A DNA stretch of 64,000 nucleotides from JAKAWQ01 sp035509315 (GTDB taxonomy: Bacteria; Pseudomonadota; Alphaproteobacteria; Acetobacterales; Acetobacteraceae). Both the position numbers and the translations under genes were made by a program. Below the pieces are notes generated by a model. That model made no database searches. It saw only the letters and a program-made list of their open reading frames with translations, and was not told the origin of the DNA. Where the stretch lies: positions 74,323-138,322 of the forward strand of contig DATJLS010000031.1 in the NCBI GenBank assembly GCA_035509315.1, written 5' to 3'. How positions within the stretch are numbered: position 1 is the first letter of the stretch; each line of letters opens with the position of its first letter. This document shows positions 19,183 through 27,994 of the stretch, in pieces.

Positions 19183-20049
19183 CCGGGGATCGAGCGCGTC
19201 CCTGAGCCCGTCGCCCATCAGGTTGAAGCCGAGCACGGTAAGGAAGATCGCAGCTCCCGGGAAGATCGCGAGCCAGGGTGCTTGAGTGAGGAACTGCTGG
19301 GCGGCGTTCAGCATCGACCCCCAGGCGGCGGTCGGCGGCTGCTCGCCGAGCCCGAGGAAGGAAAGGCTCGCCTCGGCGATGATCGAGGTCGCGATGGAGA
19401 GCGTTCCCTGCACCAGGATCGGCGGAAAGATGTTCGGCATCACGTGCCTGACCGCCACCCGCCAGGGCCGGTTGCCCACGGCGCGAGCGGCCTCGATATA
19501 ATCGTGGGTCATCACGTCCATGGTGGCGCCGCGCGTGATCCGCATGAAGACCGGCGCCGTTGTGATGCCGATCGCGATCATTGCATTGCGAAGGTTCGGG
19601 CCGAGGAAGGCCGCGAGCGCGATCGCGAGCACGAGGAACGGGATCGCCAGCATCGCATCGACGATCCGGCTCAGCGCTGCGTCCACCGTGCCGTGCGCGA
19701 AGCCCGCCGCGAGTCCCGCGGGCACGCCGATGAGTGCCGCGATGAGCACCGAGACCACACCGGCCAGCAGGCTCGCGCGGGCGCCGAAGATCACCCGTGC
19801 GAGCTCGTCGCGCCCGATCTCGTCCGTGCCCATCCAGTGCGCCCAGGAAGGTGGCTGGCGGATCGCGGACCAGTCGGTCGCGGTCGGGCTCACGGGGGAG
19901 ATCAGGGGCGCCGCCACCGCCACCGCGACGAAGAGAAGACAGAGAGCAAGGCCCAGCATCGCCGAGCGGTGAGCGAGAAACCGCCCGAGCACGACCCGTG
20001 CCGGGCTTTCCGGGACGGGAAGGGCGGGGGCAAGGACGGTGCTGCTCAT
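19174..20049 (-). CDS. Peptide/nickel-type ABC permease, DppC-like
   Basis: 291-residue inner-membrane permease of the DppC/OppC/NikC class. Seen: N-terminal helix after RFLAHRSAMLGLALCLLF, HWMGTDEIGRDELARVIFGARASL (family hallmark), and the EAA loop EAARAVGNRPWRVAVRHVMPN. C-terminus: FNLMGDGLRDALDPR. It lies 13 bp after the DppB-like gene and forms a heterodimeric channel with it. No DppD/DppF ATPase genes follow: the next gene is on the opposite strand, so the ATPases must be encoded elsewhere. Confidence 0.92.
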   Translation of the reverse strand: MSSTVLAPALPVPESPARVVLGRFLAHRSAMLGLALCLLFVAVAVAAPLISPVSPTATDWSAIRQPPSWAHWMGTDEIGRDELARVIFGARASLLAGVVSVLIAALIGVPAGLAAGFAHGTVDAALSRIVDAMLAIPFLVLAIALAAFLGPNLRNAMIAIGITTAPVFMRITRGATMDVMTHDYIEAARAVGNRPWRVAVRHVMPNIFPPILVQGTLSIATSIIAEASLSFLGLGEQPPTAAWGSMLNAAQQFLTQAPWLAIFPGAAIFLTVLGFNLMGDGLRDALDPRGS

Positions 20050-20062
20050 CCCGCAGGCACTC

Positions 20063-21013
20063 TCATGCCTGGCGCATCCGCGGATTGATCAGGAGATAGA
20101 GCAGATCGGTGAGCAGATTGAGCACGACATAGAGCAGCGCAGTCACCAGCACGACGCCCTGGATCACCGGGTAATCGCGATTGAAGACCGCATCCACGAC
20201 GAGCTTGCCGAAGCCCGGCACGGAGAACACCTGCTCGGTGAGCACGGCGCCGGAGAGCAGCGTGCCGAGCTGCAGCCCGCCCAGCGTCACCACTGGAATG
20301 AGCGCATTGCGCAGCGCGTGGCGCAGCACGACCACAGGCTCGGAGAGGCCCTTGGCGCGCGCGGTGCGCACATAATCCTGCCCGAGTGCCACCAGCATCG
20401 CGCTCCGCGTATGGCGCATCAGGATCGCCGCGATCGCATTGCCGAGGACGAAAGCCGGCATCACGGTGGTCGCGAGCGAGCGTACCCAGTTCTGGGTCAG
20501 CGGCACATAGCCCGAGGGGGGCAGCCAGCCGAGCCAGACCGAGACCACCAGGATCATGACGATGCCGAGCCAGAAGGTCGGGATGGAAAGCCCGAAGAGC
20601 CCGACGCCATTGGCAAGCCAGTCCCAGGCGGTATTTCGTTTCGCTGCAGAGAGGATTCCCATCGGCACGCCGATGATCACGGCGAAGACGAAGGCCATGA
20701 CCGCAAGCTGCGCCGTGACCGGCAGCTTCTGCGCGACCAGAGCGGCCACCGGCTCCTGAAGCCGCCAGCTATAACCGAGATTCCCGTGCAGCAGATCGCC
20801 GAGCCAGTGGAGATACTGCACGGGGATCGGCCGGTTCAGCATCAGCTCATTGCGGATCTGGGCGACGACCTGCGGATCGCCCGCGCTCTCTCCGGCGATG
20901 ATCAGCGCCGGATCGCCCGGCATGAGCTGCTGCAAGCCGAAGACGATAATGCTGACGAGGAAAAGAGTCGGCAGGACCTGCGCGAGTCGGGAACCGAGAG
21001 AGAAGCGCATCAT
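20063..21013 (-). CDS. Peptide/nickel-type ABC permease, DppB-like
   Basis: 316-residue inner-membrane permease of the DppB/OppB/NikB class. Seen: N-terminal helix LPTLFLVSIIVFGLQQLMPGDPA, the PIPVQYLHWLGDLLHGNLGYSW segment typical of the family, the EAA loop RTARAKGLSEPVVVLRHALRNALIPVV, and a C-terminal helix followed by LLINPRMR. 32 bp after the binding-protein gene and 13 bp before the DppC-like gene. Solute probably a short peptide; nickel chelates are possible within this family. Confidence 0.92.
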   Translation of the reverse strand: MMRFSLGSRLAQVLPTLFLVSIIVFGLQQLMPGDPALIIAGESAGDPQVVAQIRNELMLNRPIPVQYLHWLGDLLHGNLGYSWRLQEPVAALVAQKLPVTAQLAVMAFVFAVIIGVPMGILSAAKRNTAWDWLANGVGLFGLSIPTFWLGIVMILVVSVWLGWLPPSGYVPLTQNWVRSLATTVMPAFVLGNAIAAILMRHTRSAMLVALGQDYVRTARAKGLSEPVVVLRHALRNALIPVVTLGGLQLGTLLSGAVLTEQVFSVPGFGKLVVDAVFNRDYPVIQGVVLVTALLYVVLNLLTDLLYLLINPRMRQA

Positions 21014-21045
21014 CTTCGCCCGCTCGCCTCAATCCCTCCAACTCT

Positions 21046-22590
21046 CTAATTCGCCCCGCCGGATTTCGCCATCTCCAGGCCCTGGAGGCGGATGATCCCA
21101 TCGGGCACCTGTTCGAATCCCGTCAGGGCCTTCTTCATGCCGACGATATTGCCGAGCGCCCAGAGATAGAGAACGGGCATCTCCTTCCGCTCCTCGACCC
21201 AGAGCTGCCCATAGGTATCGCGCCGCTTGGCGATATCGGTGGTGAGCCGCGTCTGATCGAGCAGCCTGTCCACCACGGGATCGGAGAAGCCGCCATAATT
21301 GAAGCCGAAGCCTGTGTGCAGGAACGAATAGACATTCCCATCCGCATCCGCCCGGCCAGACCAAGCGAGCATGTAGGCCTGAAAATCTCCCGCCCGCCCG
21401 GCGGCCAGGGAAGAGGCGAACTCCATCGCCTGGATCCTGAGGTCGAACCCGGCAGGCTGGACCATGGACTGGATCACCTGAGCGGCCTGAAGCAGATCAG
21501 GGCTGTTCGGCACGATCATCGTGACCGGGATCGGCGGCTTGAATCCCGATGAAGCCACCAGCTTCTTCGCCGCCCCGATATCCCGCGGCAGCGGCTGGAT
21601 CGAAGGCACATAGAAGGGGGAGATGGGCGGATCGGCCTGGGCGATCGGTTGAAAAAGACCATTATAGACCACCTGGATCAACGCCTTGCGGTCGATCGAA
21701 AGCGCGAAGGCACGCCGCAGGTCGGCGCTTTCGCCGATCGGGCTCTTGGCCATGGGTCCATGCCCGGTATTGAAGGTGATCCCCTCATAGCCGAGCGAGT
21801 CATCCATCACGAGCCTGAGCTTGGGATCCTTCTTCACCGCCGGCGCGTCCGTCGGCACGATATATTCGACGAGATCGAGCGTGCCCGCCTGGAGATTGGC
21901 GAGCCGGACAGCGGAATTGACGATCGGCTCATAGACCACGCGGGCGAAATGGATGGATTTGGCGTCCCAGTAGCCGGGGAAGCGTTGAAGCTCGATCTCC
22001 TGCTCCGGAACGCGCCTGACGAAACGGAAGGGCCCGGCGCAGACCGGATGCAGCCCGAACTTCGTTCCCGCCTGCTCCGCCGCCTCGGGGGCGACGATGA
22101 TCCCGGCCCGGTCGGCGAGCTGAGAAAGCAGGGGAGCGTCGGGGGATTTCAGCACCAGCTCGACCGTCAGCGGATCGATGACCTCGATCGTGCCGATGGC
22201 ATTGATCTCACCCTTGCGCAGGCTGCCCGGCAGCGTGAGATCCCGCATCAGGGTGTATTTCACCGCGGCGGCGTCGAGCTTTTCTCCGTCCTGGAAGCGC
22301 ACGCCGGGGCGCAAATGCAGGACCAGGTGCGTCGGGTCCTTGTACTCGTAGCCCGTCGCGAGCCGCGGCACGAGATCGAGCTTGCTGTCGTAATCGAAGA
22401 GCTTGTCGCACATGCTGGCGAACACGATTCGCCCGACATAGCTGCCGCTGAGCGCGGGATCGAGAATGTCAGGGTCCTCGCGCAGCCCGATCCTGAGCGT
22501 CTGGGCGAAAGCCGGCCGCGACACGGCGCCGGAGAGCAGGCAGGCCATGAGGAACGCCGCGGCCGAAGCCGCGAGGAAGGTGCGTCGCAT
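21046..22590 (-). CDS. Periplasmic peptide-type binding protein, DppA-like (SBP family 5)
   Basis: 514-residue exported receptor. Signal peptide MRRTFLAASAAAFLMACLLSG with cleavage after AFA-Q. Mature part begins LRIGLREDPDILDPALSGSY, typical of SBP family 5, and contains LVLHLRPGVRFQDGEKLDAAAV, the conserved signature region, followed by YTLMRD. Supplies the DppB/DppC-like permeases downstream. Preceded by a DUF1028 protein (86-bp gap). Relatives bind oligopeptides, glutathione or nickel complexes; the DUF1028 partner favours a peptide or small amide. Confidence 0.92.
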   Translation of the reverse strand: MRRTFLAASAAAFLMACLLSGAVSRPAFAQTLRIGLREDPDILDPALSGSYVGRIVFASMCDKLFDYDSKLDLVPRLATGYEYKDPTHLVLHLRPGVRFQDGEKLDAAAVKYTLMRDLTLPGSLRKGEINAIGTIEVIDPLTVELVLKSPDAPLLSQLADRAGIIVAPEAAEQAGTKFGLHPVCAGPFRFVRRVPEQEIELQRFPGYWDAKSIHFARVVYEPIVNSAVRLANLQAGTLDLVEYIVPTDAPAVKKDPKLRLVMDDSLGYEGITFNTGHGPMAKSPIGESADLRRAFALSIDRKALIQVVYNGLFQPIAQADPPISPFYVPSIQPLPRDIGAAKKLVASSGFKPPIPVTMIVPNSPDLLQAAQVIQSMVQPAGFDLRIQAMEFASSLAAGRAGDFQAYMLAWSGRADADGNVYSFLHTGFGFNYGGFSDPVVDRLLDQTRLTTDIAKRRDTYGQLWVEERKEMPVLYLWALGNIVGMKKALTGFEQVPDGIIRLQGLEMAKSGGAN

Positions 22591-22676
22591 CGAGAAGCCT
22601 CCGGTCTTGCCGCTGGCGCGGGGATGCCTCTTTTGTGCGTCGCGGAATCGAGGCTGGCAAGAAGAAGCCGAGAAAT

Positions 22677-23384
22677 TTACGCTTGCGGAACGCCTTCGCG
22701 GGCGATCGCCGCCTCGATCACGGTCCAGTCGAACACGCCGCTTCCATTGTCCCGCCCGGGCAGGAAGCGGCGGATCACGGCGAAGCGCTCGCGGCTCACG
22801 CGGTGGAGCCGCTTGAGCTCGGCGAGCGGGTCCGGATGGTCGTCCACCCGGAGATCGAGGTCGGGGTAGGGGTCCCGCGTCGCGATTTTGAGTGCCGCGG
22901 ACTGCCGGCCACGCTTGTCCCCGCCCGCCGCCTCACCGGCCTCCAGCGCCGCGAGCAGCCGTTCTGCGAGCGGGCCGCGCGCCACCTCGAACGCGGCGAG
23001 TGTTTTTTCCAGAACCGCCGGACCGGCCAGCATGTTGCCGGCGAGCGAGACATCCACCCCGCCCAGCATCCCGCACCAGGAGATGCATTCCGCCCCGGTG
23101 TGCTGGGCCATGCGGCCTTGCGCGTCGAGGATATGGAGCTGCCGATGAGCCCGCCCGGCATCGGCACCGACCAGCGCCGCGAGCACCTCCTGCGGCGCCT
23201 CGCCCAGCCTGAGCCGTTTCATCCCCTCCACGGCATACATCGGGTTGACGAGCGCCTGGGTCGCCAGCGCCGCCACCCCGCCCTCGACATGTATGCAGAG
23301 CGCGCCCACCGCGAAGAAGCGGGTGGCGACGGCGGCACCGAGCGCCCCGGATTGCGGCTCGCGCGCGAGGATCGACCACGTCAT
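22677..23384 (-). CDS. DUF1028 family protein (Ntn-hydrolase-like)
   Basis: 235-residue cytoplasmic protein. MTWSILAREPQSGALGAAVATRFFAVGA is the characteristic DUF1028 N-terminus; GGVAALATQALVNPMYAVEGM and SLAGNMLAGPAVLEKTLAAFE follow as in the family. The fold is thought to resemble N-terminal-nucleophile hydrolases. The ATG at 23384 fits the family start exactly. First gene of the unit DUF1028, DppA, DppB, DppC; genes of this family are often linked to peptide transporters, so a role in processing the imported compound is inferred. Biochemical activity is not established. Confidence 0.87.
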   Translation of the reverse strand: MTWSILAREPQSGALGAAVATRFFAVGALCIHVEGGVAALATQALVNPMYAVEGMKRLRLGEAPQEVLAALVGADAGRAHRQLHILDAQGRMAQHTGAECISWCGMLGGVDVSLAGNMLAGPAVLEKTLAAFEVARGPLAERLLAALEAGEAAGGDKRGRQSAALKIATRDPYPDLDLRVDDHPDPLAELKRLHRVSRERFAVIRRFLPGRDNGSGVFDWTVIEAAIAREGVPQA

Positions 23385-23530
23385 GCCCCATCCTCGCCGC
23401 GCCGCTTCCACCCCGCAAGCCGGGCCGAGCGCATGAGAGAGGGTTCGACGAAATCCAAGTGGTGCCACCTGCGATGCGGAAGAGCGGGATCCATGAGCCC
23501 GGGGCAATGCTCGAAATTGAGACGGACCAA

Positions 23531-23560
23531 TTGATTAATATTCTGATATAGGAATAAAAT
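23531..23560 (+). promoter_or_regulatory. Putative sigma70 promoter of the dienelactone-hydrolase-like gene
   Basis: TTGATT (23531-23536), 18-bp spacer, TAAAAT (23555-23560), in an unusually AT-rich patch for this genome. Transcription would start near 23567, which supports the GTG at 23594 as translation start. Confidence 0.45.
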
Positions 23561-23593
23561 AATGGTATGCGAAGCGGCAGGGAGGGTTGTTCC

Positions 23594-24268
23594 GTGACCC
23601 GCACGATCGGCATCATCGCTGCCCTTGTCGCTGCAATTGTCCTGGCTGGCTCGCACAAGGCGGCAGAAGCACAGACGGAATTTCCGCCCCCGCAAGGCAA
23701 GGGGCCCGTTGTCGTCGTCGTTTCCGGCCAGTTGGGCGCGGCCTACTACGTGTCTCCGGCCAAAGACATCGCCGCCCTCGGCTACGATGTCGTGTTGCTT
23801 GACGGCAATGCGATGGCGGGAAGCCACGGTCAGGCACTGTTGGCCGCCGTCCAGAGAGCGCAAGGCAGTCCTCGTGGAAATCCCGGCAAGGTCGGGATGG
23901 TCGGTTTCTCGCTCGGCGGCGGGGAAGCGCTTTTCTATGGCTCACGGAGGCCGGATCTGGTCTCGGTCATTGTCGCATGGTACCCGCTCACCTCCCCGAT
24001 ACGAGACCCCGCGAGCTTCGTGGCTGGAATCAAGGTTCCGGTCCTGATGTTCGCCGGTGAGCTGGATCACTACAAGAATTGTTGCCTGATCGGCACCGCG
24101 CGCGGGCTCGCCGCCGCCGCCAGCGCGCAGGGCGCGCCGCTCGAGGTGGTCACCTACCCCAATACCCAGCACGACTTCATTTTTTCAGGACCGAACTACA
24201 ACGCGGCAGCGGCGGCCGACAGCTGGCGAAGGGCGGAGGCGAGGCTTGCCCAATATCTTGGGCACTGA
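23594..24268 (+). CDS. Dienelactone hydrolase family protein, exported
   Basis: 224-residue alpha/beta hydrolase with an N-terminal signal-like helix (TIGIIAALVAAIVLAG, cleavage near AEA-Q), so probably periplasmic. Catalytic candidates: Ser106 in GFSLGGGE, Asp158 in FAGELD and His193 in NTQHDF. In classical dienelactone hydrolase the nucleophile is Cys; here it is Ser, as in many DLH-like esterases. I chose GTG 23594 because GGGAGG sits 7 nt upstream; an in-frame ATG at 23567 coincides with the expected transcription start. Stands alone, divergent from the DUF1028 operon. Substrate unknown. Confidence 0.82.
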   Translation: MTRTIGIIAALVAAIVLAGSHKAAEAQTEFPPPQGKGPVVVVVSGQLGAAYYVSPAKDIAALGYDVVLLDGNAMAGSHGQALLAAVQRAQGSPRGNPGKVGMVGFSLGGGEALFYGSRRPDLVSVIVAWYPLTSPIRDPASFVAGIKVPVLMFAGELDHYKNCCLIGTARGLAAAASAQGAPLEVVTYPNTQHDFIFSGPNYNAAAAADSWRRAEARLAQYLGH

Positions 24269-24282
24269 GCATGGGAGGCATT

Positions 24283-24310
24283 TCCCGGCCTTCATGAGAT
24301 CGGGCCGGGA
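24283..24310 (+). terminator. Terminator-like hairpin
   Basis: TCCCGGCC / GGCCGGGA stem of 8 bp with a 12-nt loop, 15 bp after the dienelactone-hydrolase-like gene. No T run follows. Confidence 0.45.
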
Positions 24311-24490
24311 GGGATAGGCGCGCGGGGCCCACTCTGCCGGGTCTCTCCGCGGAAGCCTGTTGCTTGCCGGGAGGAGAAAAACCCCCGATCCTGGCATGGC
24401 GTCTCTTTCCCCGCGCGAGGCAAGGCTCACGATGGTGGATGCTCCCGAACGGTCTGCCGGCCCGCCGTGGGCGCCGCGTGCTCCGGCGCG

Positions 24491-25588
24491 ATGACGGCGC
24501 GGGGAGACGACAAGCGTACCCCGCCCAGCTTTGCGCCGCCGGGGGAACGTCGCCAGCATCTCGAGCTCGCGCTTACCGTTGCCCTGCTGGCGCTCCTCAT
24601 CTTCGCCGCGTTCGTGGTGCTGCGACCCTTCATCACGGCGGTGCTCTGGAGCGTCGTGCTCGTGGTCGCGACCTGGCGCGGCTATCAGCGGCTCGAGGTC
24701 CTGCTTGGCGGCAGGCGCCGGCTTGCGGCTCTTCTCGCCACGCTCATCCTGGCGGTCATCCTGGTGGTGCCGCTCCTGCTCATCGCCGGTCGCCTTGCCG
24801 AAGCTCTGGCCCGTGTCGCCTCTCATCTCAGGGTCTTCGTCGAGCAGGGGCTTGAGCCGCCTGTCTGGCTTGGCGAGGTTCCGCTGGTCGGCCACTATCT
24901 CCTTTCCGAGTGGCACCGCCTGCTCAGCGACGACGCGGCCTTGCAGCGGCTGATCGGCACGGAGATACGCCCGCTCATCCTCTGGCTGCTCGGCGCCTTC
25001 GCCACGCTCGGCACCGGCATGCTCCAGGTCGCGCTCGCCGTGTTCTGCACGCCCTTCTTCTATCTCGGCGGGCCCGGCGCGGCGCGGCGCGGCCGCGACA
25101 TGCTGCGCCATCTCGCCGGAGACCGCGCGGATGAGCTGATCACTGTGGCACATCTCACACTGCGCGGGGTGGTGGTCGGTGTCCTCGGCGCGGCGGCGGC
25201 GCAGGGCCTGCTGGCGGGCCTCGGTTTCTGGGTGGCGGGGCTGCCAGAGGCGACGCTGCTCGGCATCGCCACTTTCTTTGCCGGCATCATCCCCAATGTC
25301 GCCTTCCTTGTCCTCCTGCCGGCGACGGTCTGGGCCTTTTACGAGCTCGGCACGGCCTGGGGCATCGGGCTCCTGGTGTGGAATTTCGGGATCGTCGGCC
25401 AGATCGACAGCGTCATCCGCCCGATGGTCATCGCCCGCGGCACCCGCATGCCGCTGCTGCTCATGCTCTTCGGCGTGATCGGCGGACTCGGCGCCTTCGG
25501 CTTTCTTGGCATTTTCCTCGGCCCGACACTGCTCGCCCTGCTCTATACTCTCATCCGCGACTGGAGCCCGGAGGAGACCGATTGCTGA
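24491..25588 (+). CDS. AI-2E family transporter (UPF0118)
   Basis: 365-residue polytopic membrane protein of the AI-2E/TqsA/YdiK family. Layout as expected: two helices at about residues 25-60 (LTVALLALLIFAAFVVLRPF), a helix after RRRLAALLATLI, a central amphipathic stretch (AEALARVASHLRVFVEQ), then several helices ending with GFLGIFLGPTLLALLYTLIRDW, the family C-terminal signature. Start uncertain: an in-frame GTG at 24467 would add eight residues. Members export autoinducer-2 or act in Na+/H+ exchange; the substrate here is unknown. Single gene with no partners. Confidence 0.85.
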   Translation: MTARGDDKRTPPSFAPPGERRQHLELALTVALLALLIFAAFVVLRPFITAVLWSVVLVVATWRGYQRLEVLLGGRRRLAALLATLILAVILVVPLLLIAGRLAEALARVASHLRVFVEQGLEPPVWLGEVPLVGHYLLSEWHRLLSDDAALQRLIGTEIRPLILWLLGAFATLGTGMLQVALAVFCTPFFYLGGPGAARRGRDMLRHLAGDRADELITVAHLTLRGVVVGVLGAAAAQGLLAGLGFWVAGLPEATLLGIATFFAGIIPNVAFLVLLPATVWAFYELGTAWGIGLLVWNFGIVGQIDSVIRPMVIARGTRMPLLLMLFGVIGGLGAFGFLGIFLGPTLLALLYTLIRDWSPEETDC

Positions 25589-25693
25589 AAACCCGGGCGT
25601 GCGCGGCTTCTCTTCGTTGATGCCGATCAATGTCCTCGGGCCATGATTGCGAAAAAGCCGCGACACCCTGAACGAGGTACAAGGGAGATCGAT

Positions 25694-27304
25694 ATGTCCG
25701 CGACGACGGGCCTCGGCCCCATCCTCGACTATTGGCAGGATGTCTGGCAGCGCAGCATCCTTTTTCTCGATGTGCTGCGCGAGCGTGGCAATACGACCCT
25801 GGCGCACAATGCCCTTGCCGTGCCGCATGTCCTAAGCTTCAAGGTTGAGCCCGTCATGGACGGGCGCACATTGCCCCGCCCGGTCAATTACGGTCTCGCG
25901 CGGATCATCCCGCCCGATGGGAAAGAGCCCGATCCGACGAAACGGCCTTTCATCGTCGTCGATCCGCGCGCGGGGCATGGGCCGGGCATCGGCGGGATGA
26001 AGCAGGAGAGCGAGATCGGCGAGGTGCTGGCCGCTTGCCATCCCTGCTACTTCATCGGCTTCCTGCCCGAGCCCGTTCGCGGGCAAACCGTGGAGGATGT
26101 CTGCCTCGCCGAAGCGGCCTTCGTCGCTGAGGTCGCGGCACGCCACAAGGAGGCGGAGGGCAAGCCCGCGATCATCGCCAATTGCCAGGCGGGTTGGCAG
26201 ATCATGATGATGGCGGCGATCCGGCCCGAACTCGCCGGCCCGATCTTGCTGGCCGGCGCGCCGCTTTCCTACTGGGCGGGCGTGCGCGGACGCAATCCGC
26301 TGCGCTATCTCGGTGGCATGCTCGGCGGCACCTGGCTCACCGCGCTTGCGGGCGACCTCGGCAACGGCATCTTCGATGGCGCAAATCTCATCGCCAATTT
26401 CGAGGCTCTCAATCCCGCCAACACGCTGTGGGGAAAATCCTACAACGTCCACTCCAAGATCGACACGGAAGCGTCCCGCTTTCTCGATTTCGAGACCTGG
26501 TGGGGCGGCCCGGTGCTGCTCGATGCCGGGGAGATGCAATGGATTGCGGACAATCTCTTCGTCGGCAACAAGCTCACGGCTGGCGATCTGCGCACCAGCG
26601 CGGGATTGCGCATCGATCTTCGCAATGTCCAATCGCCGATCATCGTGCTCTGCTCATGGGGCGACAATATTACTCCACCGCAACAGGCGCTCGGCTGGAT
26701 CACCGATCTTTATGACAACGAGGAAGATCTCGTCGCCAGCGGTCAGACCATCGTCTATACGCTGCACCAAACCATCGGCCATCTCGGCATTTTCGTCTCA
26801 GGCAGAGTCGCCAGCAAAGAGCATGGCGAGTTCACGAACTGCATGGACATGATCGATCTGATGCCGCCCGGCCTCTATGAGGCGGTCATCACCGAGGTCG
26901 ATGAAGACACCGCAAATCCCGAGCTGATCCGGGGCCGCTACCTCTTCCGGCTGGAGGCGCGCACCTTCGATGCTATCCGTGCGCTCGGCGAAAACAGCGC
27001 GGAGGATGATCTTCGTTTTGCGACCGTGGCGCGGGTTTCGGAAATCACCCAGGGGCTCTACCGGACGATGCTCGCCCCTGTGATCAGCCCGCTGGTGACG
27101 GAAGCGGGGGCCGAGGCGTTGCGGGCGCTCCATCCGCACCGCGTGCGTTTCGCCATGTTCTCGGACCGGAACCCGATGATGCAGCCGGTCAGGGCCCTGG
27201 CGCAGCGCGCGCGTGCGGAACGAAGGCCCGCGGCCGCAGACAATCCGCTGCTCGGTTTCGAGAAAGCCATGTCGTGCTGGATCACGGATATGCTCGAGAC
27301 ATAG
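25694..27304 (+). CDS. DUF3141 protein, N-terminal part ending at an in-frame amber codon
   Basis: 536 codons of a DUF3141 protein, an alpha/beta-hydrolase-like family related to PHA synthase/PhaC-type proteins. Seen: NTTLAHNALAVPHVLSFKVEPVMDGR, VVDPRAGHGPGIGGMKQESEIG, the NCQAGW elbow (Cys where a nucleophile is expected), IIVLCSWGDNITPPQQALGW and HQTIGHLGIFVSGRVASKEH. Start at MSATTGLGP, with GGAG upstream. The frame stops at TAG 27302-27304, yet the same frame goes on without a shift to 27970 and the continuation matches the usual C-terminal part of the family. So this is either a nonsense mutation or a readthrough/reinitiation site. Confidence 0.8.
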   Translation: MSATTGLGPILDYWQDVWQRSILFLDVLRERGNTTLAHNALAVPHVLSFKVEPVMDGRTLPRPVNYGLARIIPPDGKEPDPTKRPFIVVDPRAGHGPGIGGMKQESEIGEVLAACHPCYFIGFLPEPVRGQTVEDVCLAEAAFVAEVAARHKEAEGKPAIIANCQAGWQIMMMAAIRPELAGPILLAGAPLSYWAGVRGRNPLRYLGGMLGGTWLTALAGDLGNGIFDGANLIANFEALNPANTLWGKSYNVHSKIDTEASRFLDFETWWGGPVLLDAGEMQWIADNLFVGNKLTAGDLRTSAGLRIDLRNVQSPIIVLCSWGDNITPPQQALGWITDLYDNEEDLVASGQTIVYTLHQTIGHLGIFVSGRVASKEHGEFTNCMDMIDLMPPGLYEAVITEVDEDTANPELIRGRYLFRLEARTFDAIRALGENSAEDDLRFATVARVSEITQGLYRTMLAPVISPLVTEAGAEALRALHPHRVRFAMFSDRNPMMQPVRALAQRARAERRPAAADNPLLGFEKAMSCWITDMLET

Positions 27305-27970
27305 GGCAGGGTGCGGGACATGACGATGGAGGCGACCTTCCTCAATCTCTATGGTGCCCCGCTGCTTCAGGCGATGGTCGGTTTCGGCCCGCAGGAAACC
27401 GCGCCCCGCCGGCGCATCGCGCGCGACCTGGCCCTGGAAGCCACCGAGGCGAGGCGGCGTGCCGAGCTCGAGCAACGTTTCGAGCGTGGCGGCACTCTCG
27501 AAGCCGCGATCCGGGCCCTTATCTACATTCGGCTGCCGGAAGGCACGGTCGATGAACGCGGCTTTTCCGTGCTGCGGGCGATCCGCGCGGCGCGGCCGGC
27601 GGAGAAGCGCCGCAGCGTGAGCGAGCTCAAGACACTGTTCCGGGATCAGTATCTTCTCCTTCGCCTCGACGAGGCGCGGGCCGTTGCGGCGATCCCGAAG
27701 CTTCTGGCGGAAAGCGGAGAGGAACGGGGCGCCTGGCTCGATGCGCTGAGGAGGGTCCTTGCTGCGCCGGGAGTGCTATCCGAGGCGGCCCAAAAACGCT
27801 TGCGGGAAATCGAGAGGCTGTTCGGCGCCGTGCCCGAGGTCACGCCCCCTTCGGTCGTGCCCCTTAGGGTCATGCCCCCCGCGGTCACGCCCCCCACGGT
27901 CACGCCCGTGGGGTCACAACCAGGGCCGCTCTCGTCGGACGACAAAAAAACAAAAACACAACTCCACTGA
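27305..27970 (+). pseudogene. DUF3141 protein, C-terminal part after the amber codon
   Basis: 222 codons in the same frame as the preceding gene, beginning right after TAG 27302. TMEATFLNLYGAPLLQAMVGFG (from about 27320) is the segment that normally follows the hydrolase part in one chain; a helical region rich in Arg/Glu then ends in AAQKRLREIERLFG. A new start at GTG 27311 or ATG 27320 would allow separate translation, but I see no good ribosome site. The tail is a Pro/Val repeat encoded by five 15-bp units and a basic KKTKTQLH end. Combined, the two parts give about 758 residues, normal for the family. Confidence 0.6.
27839..27913 (+). repeat. 15-bp tandem repeat, five units
   Basis: Five degenerate units of pattern GTCACGCCCCCnnnn coding for V-T-P-P-x repeats at the C-terminus of the DUF3141 reading frame. 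In-frame minisatellite; no shift is introduced. Confidence 0.75.
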
Positions 27971-27994
27971 AGCCGGCCAGAGAGAAGAGGTCCG

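Noticed and set aside
21105..21125. TTCGAATCCC resembling a tRNA T-loop
   Set aside because: Lies inside the DppA-like gene and no cloverleaf can be folded around it.
24185..25828. 547-codon minus-strand open frame opposite the AI-2E-type transporter
   Set aside because: Antisense shadow; it also runs through the end of the dienelactone-hydrolase-like gene.
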